Assembly: GCA_031259515.1 (NCBI GenBank)
Contig: JAIRLK010000184.1
Span: 1 to 5,757, forward strand
Origin: Treponema sp.
GTDB taxonomy: Bacteria > Spirochaetota > Spirochaetia > Treponematales > Breznakiellaceae
Direction of reading: 5' to 3'
DNA length: 5,757 nt
The notes beneath the pieces were generated by a model, which was given only the letters and a program-made list of their open reading frames with translations, made no database searches and was not told the origin of the DNA. Of this stretch, positions 4,792 through 5,757 are shown in pieces (position 1 is the stretch's first letter; each line of letters begins with the position of its first letter). The position numbers and the translations under genes were made by a program.

Positions 4792-5757
4792 CTATTCAAA
4801 AGAAAGCGCCACCTTGCGGATCTCCGGGTCCCCGGAGTCGATCCGCTGGAAGGCTTCGACGGCCTGGGCAAAGGGAACCACATGGGAAACCTGGCCTTCG
4901 ATTTTGATCTTCCCCTCTTTGTAGGCGTTGATCACCTCCTCGAACTTGTTGTTTTGCAGCCGGGAACCCCGGACATCCAATTCCTTCGCGGTGATCTTGA
5001 ACTGCTGTACCGGAGAAGGCTCATCCAGGAAGGCCATGGTGATGATCCGTCCTGCATTGCAGGTAAGGTCCGTGAGCAGGGGCAGGGAACCGGGGAAGCC
5101 TGCGGCGTCAATGGAAACCGTAGGCCCCCACCGGGTGTATTCCTTTAGTTTGGCGGCGAGGTCCTCCTTCTTGGAATTGATCACCTGGGACACCCCTAAA
5201 GCCGCGGCTTCCTCCAGGCGCTGATCCACCACGTCGGACACGATGATCCGGGCGCCGGTCAACAGCACCGCCTTAATCAGGCTTTTCCCCAGGGCCCCGG
5301 CCCCGAGGATGAAAACTATGTCGTCCTGGGTGATCTGCGCCCGGGAGCAGGACTGGAAAGCGATGCTCATGGGTTCGATCATCACCGCATCGGTAAAGGA
5401 AAGCCCCGGGGGGAGGAGGTGCATGGCCTCCTCCCCGGCGGTAACATACTCCCGGTAGCCCCCATCGATGTGGACCCCCCGGACGTTCAGGTTACAGCAG
5501 ATATTGGGCCGGCCTATTTTGCAGGGGTAACATTCCCCGCAGGCGACGATCTGGTCGATGATCACCGGGTCCCCAACCTTCACCTTGGTAACCTCCCCTC
5601 CGGTTTCGGCCACCACCCCCACGATCTCGTGGCCCATCACCCGGGGATAGGTGGCCACCGGGGAGGTCCCATGGTAGATATGCACGTCGGACCCGCAGAT
5701 CCCCGCTGCCTTCATTTTGACCAGCACGTCCCGGGGCCCTTCGATCTTCGGCTCTTC
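4792..5757 (-). CDS. zinc-dependent medium-chain dehydrogenase, RspB/LgoD type (5' end outside the window)
   Basis: NAD(P)-dependent oxidation of a polyol or sugar acid is expected from the family; the substrate is not determined. The visible 321 residues begin inside the gene at the window edge (EEPKIEGPRDVLVKM); roughly 20-30 N-terminal residues are missing compared with members of about 340. GTG at 5727 is an internal valine, not a start. Visible features, in visible-residue numbering: catalytic zinc ligands C21 (GICGSD), H43-E44 (GHE) and E128 (IEP); structural-zinc cysteines C73, C76, C79 and C87 in CGECYPCKIGRPNIC; Rossmann loop GAGALG at 152-157; and an acidic D175 after the second strand, suggesting NAD over NADP. 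RGVHIDGGYREYV and the GSRLQNNKF segment are typical of RspB and L-galactonate/L-gulonate 5-dehydrogenases rather than of ethanol dehydrogenases. It ends at TAG 4792-4794 and is followed by the hairpin at 4682-4717, so it belongs to a separate transcript from the SCP2-like gene. Confidence 0.9.
   Translation of the reverse strand, partial: EEPKIEGPRDVLVKMKAAGICGSDVHIYHGTSPVATYPRVMGHEIVGVVAETGGEVTKVKVGDPVIIDQIVACGECYPCKIGRPNICCNLNVRGVHIDGGYREYVTAGEEAMHLLPPGLSFTDAVMIEPMSIAFQSCSRAQITQDDIVFILGAGALGKSLIKAVLLTGARIIVSDVVDQRLEEAAALGVSQVINSKKEDLAAKLKEYTRWGPTVSIDAAGFPGSLPLLTDLTCNAGRIITMAFLDEPSPVQQFKITAKELDVRGSRLQNNKFEEVINAYKEGKIKIEGQVSHVVPFAQAVEAFQRIDSGDPEIRKVALSFE

Noticed and set aside
4744..5148. 134-codon plus-strand open frame starting in the intergenic region and running opposite the dehydrogenase
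   Set aside because: Almost all of it lies antisense to a gene with intact zinc-binding and Rossmann motifs.

Overview
The window carries five protein-coding genes on the minus strand and one broken transposase on the plus strand. No rRNA, tRNA or CRISPR array was seen. The genes are moderately GC-rich with GC-rich third positions, which produces many long antisense open frames. The genome looks bacterial. The protein flavour (a short two-domain NifU, a NifS, an IS982-type transposase, a RspB-like dehydrogenase) is compatible with a host-associated anaerobe, perhaps a Treponema-like spirochaete. That placement is an inference from resemblance, not something the sequence proves.

Layout from left to right. 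1-73: the 3' end of an unassigned open frame. 74-307 (+): the C-terminal remnant of an IS982-family transposase. 409-1002 (-): nifU-like Fe-S scaffold. 1012-2217 (-): nifS-like cysteine desulfurase. 2218-2394: intergenic, with an AT-rich candidate promoter and a cluster of GC-rich hairpins. 2395-3633 (-): class III PLP aminotransferase of the glutamate-1-semialdehyde aminomutase fold, with an altered active-site neighbourhood. 3647-4435 or 4483 (-): protein made of two SCP2-like halves. 4484-4791: intergenic, with a clear sigma70-type promoter, a MITE-like inverted-repeat segment and a perfect 15-bp hairpin. 4792-5757 (-): RspB/LgoD-type zinc dehydrogenase that runs off the right edge.

Transcription appears to run right to left in three units. 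The dehydrogenase gene ends upstream of the strong hairpin at 4682-4717. The promoter at 4513-4541 then starts a tight two-gene unit, SCP2-like protein followed by aminotransferase (13-bp gap). The nifS-nifU pair (9-bp gap, with the nifU ribosome binding site touching the nifS stop codon) probably has its own promoter in the 177-bp gap. NifS supplies persulfide sulfur and NifU is the scaffold on which clusters are built, so these two work together. The partnership of the SCP2-like protein and the aminotransferase is the least explained part of the window: neither substrate nor pathway can be read from the sequence, and I found no clear match to a named system.
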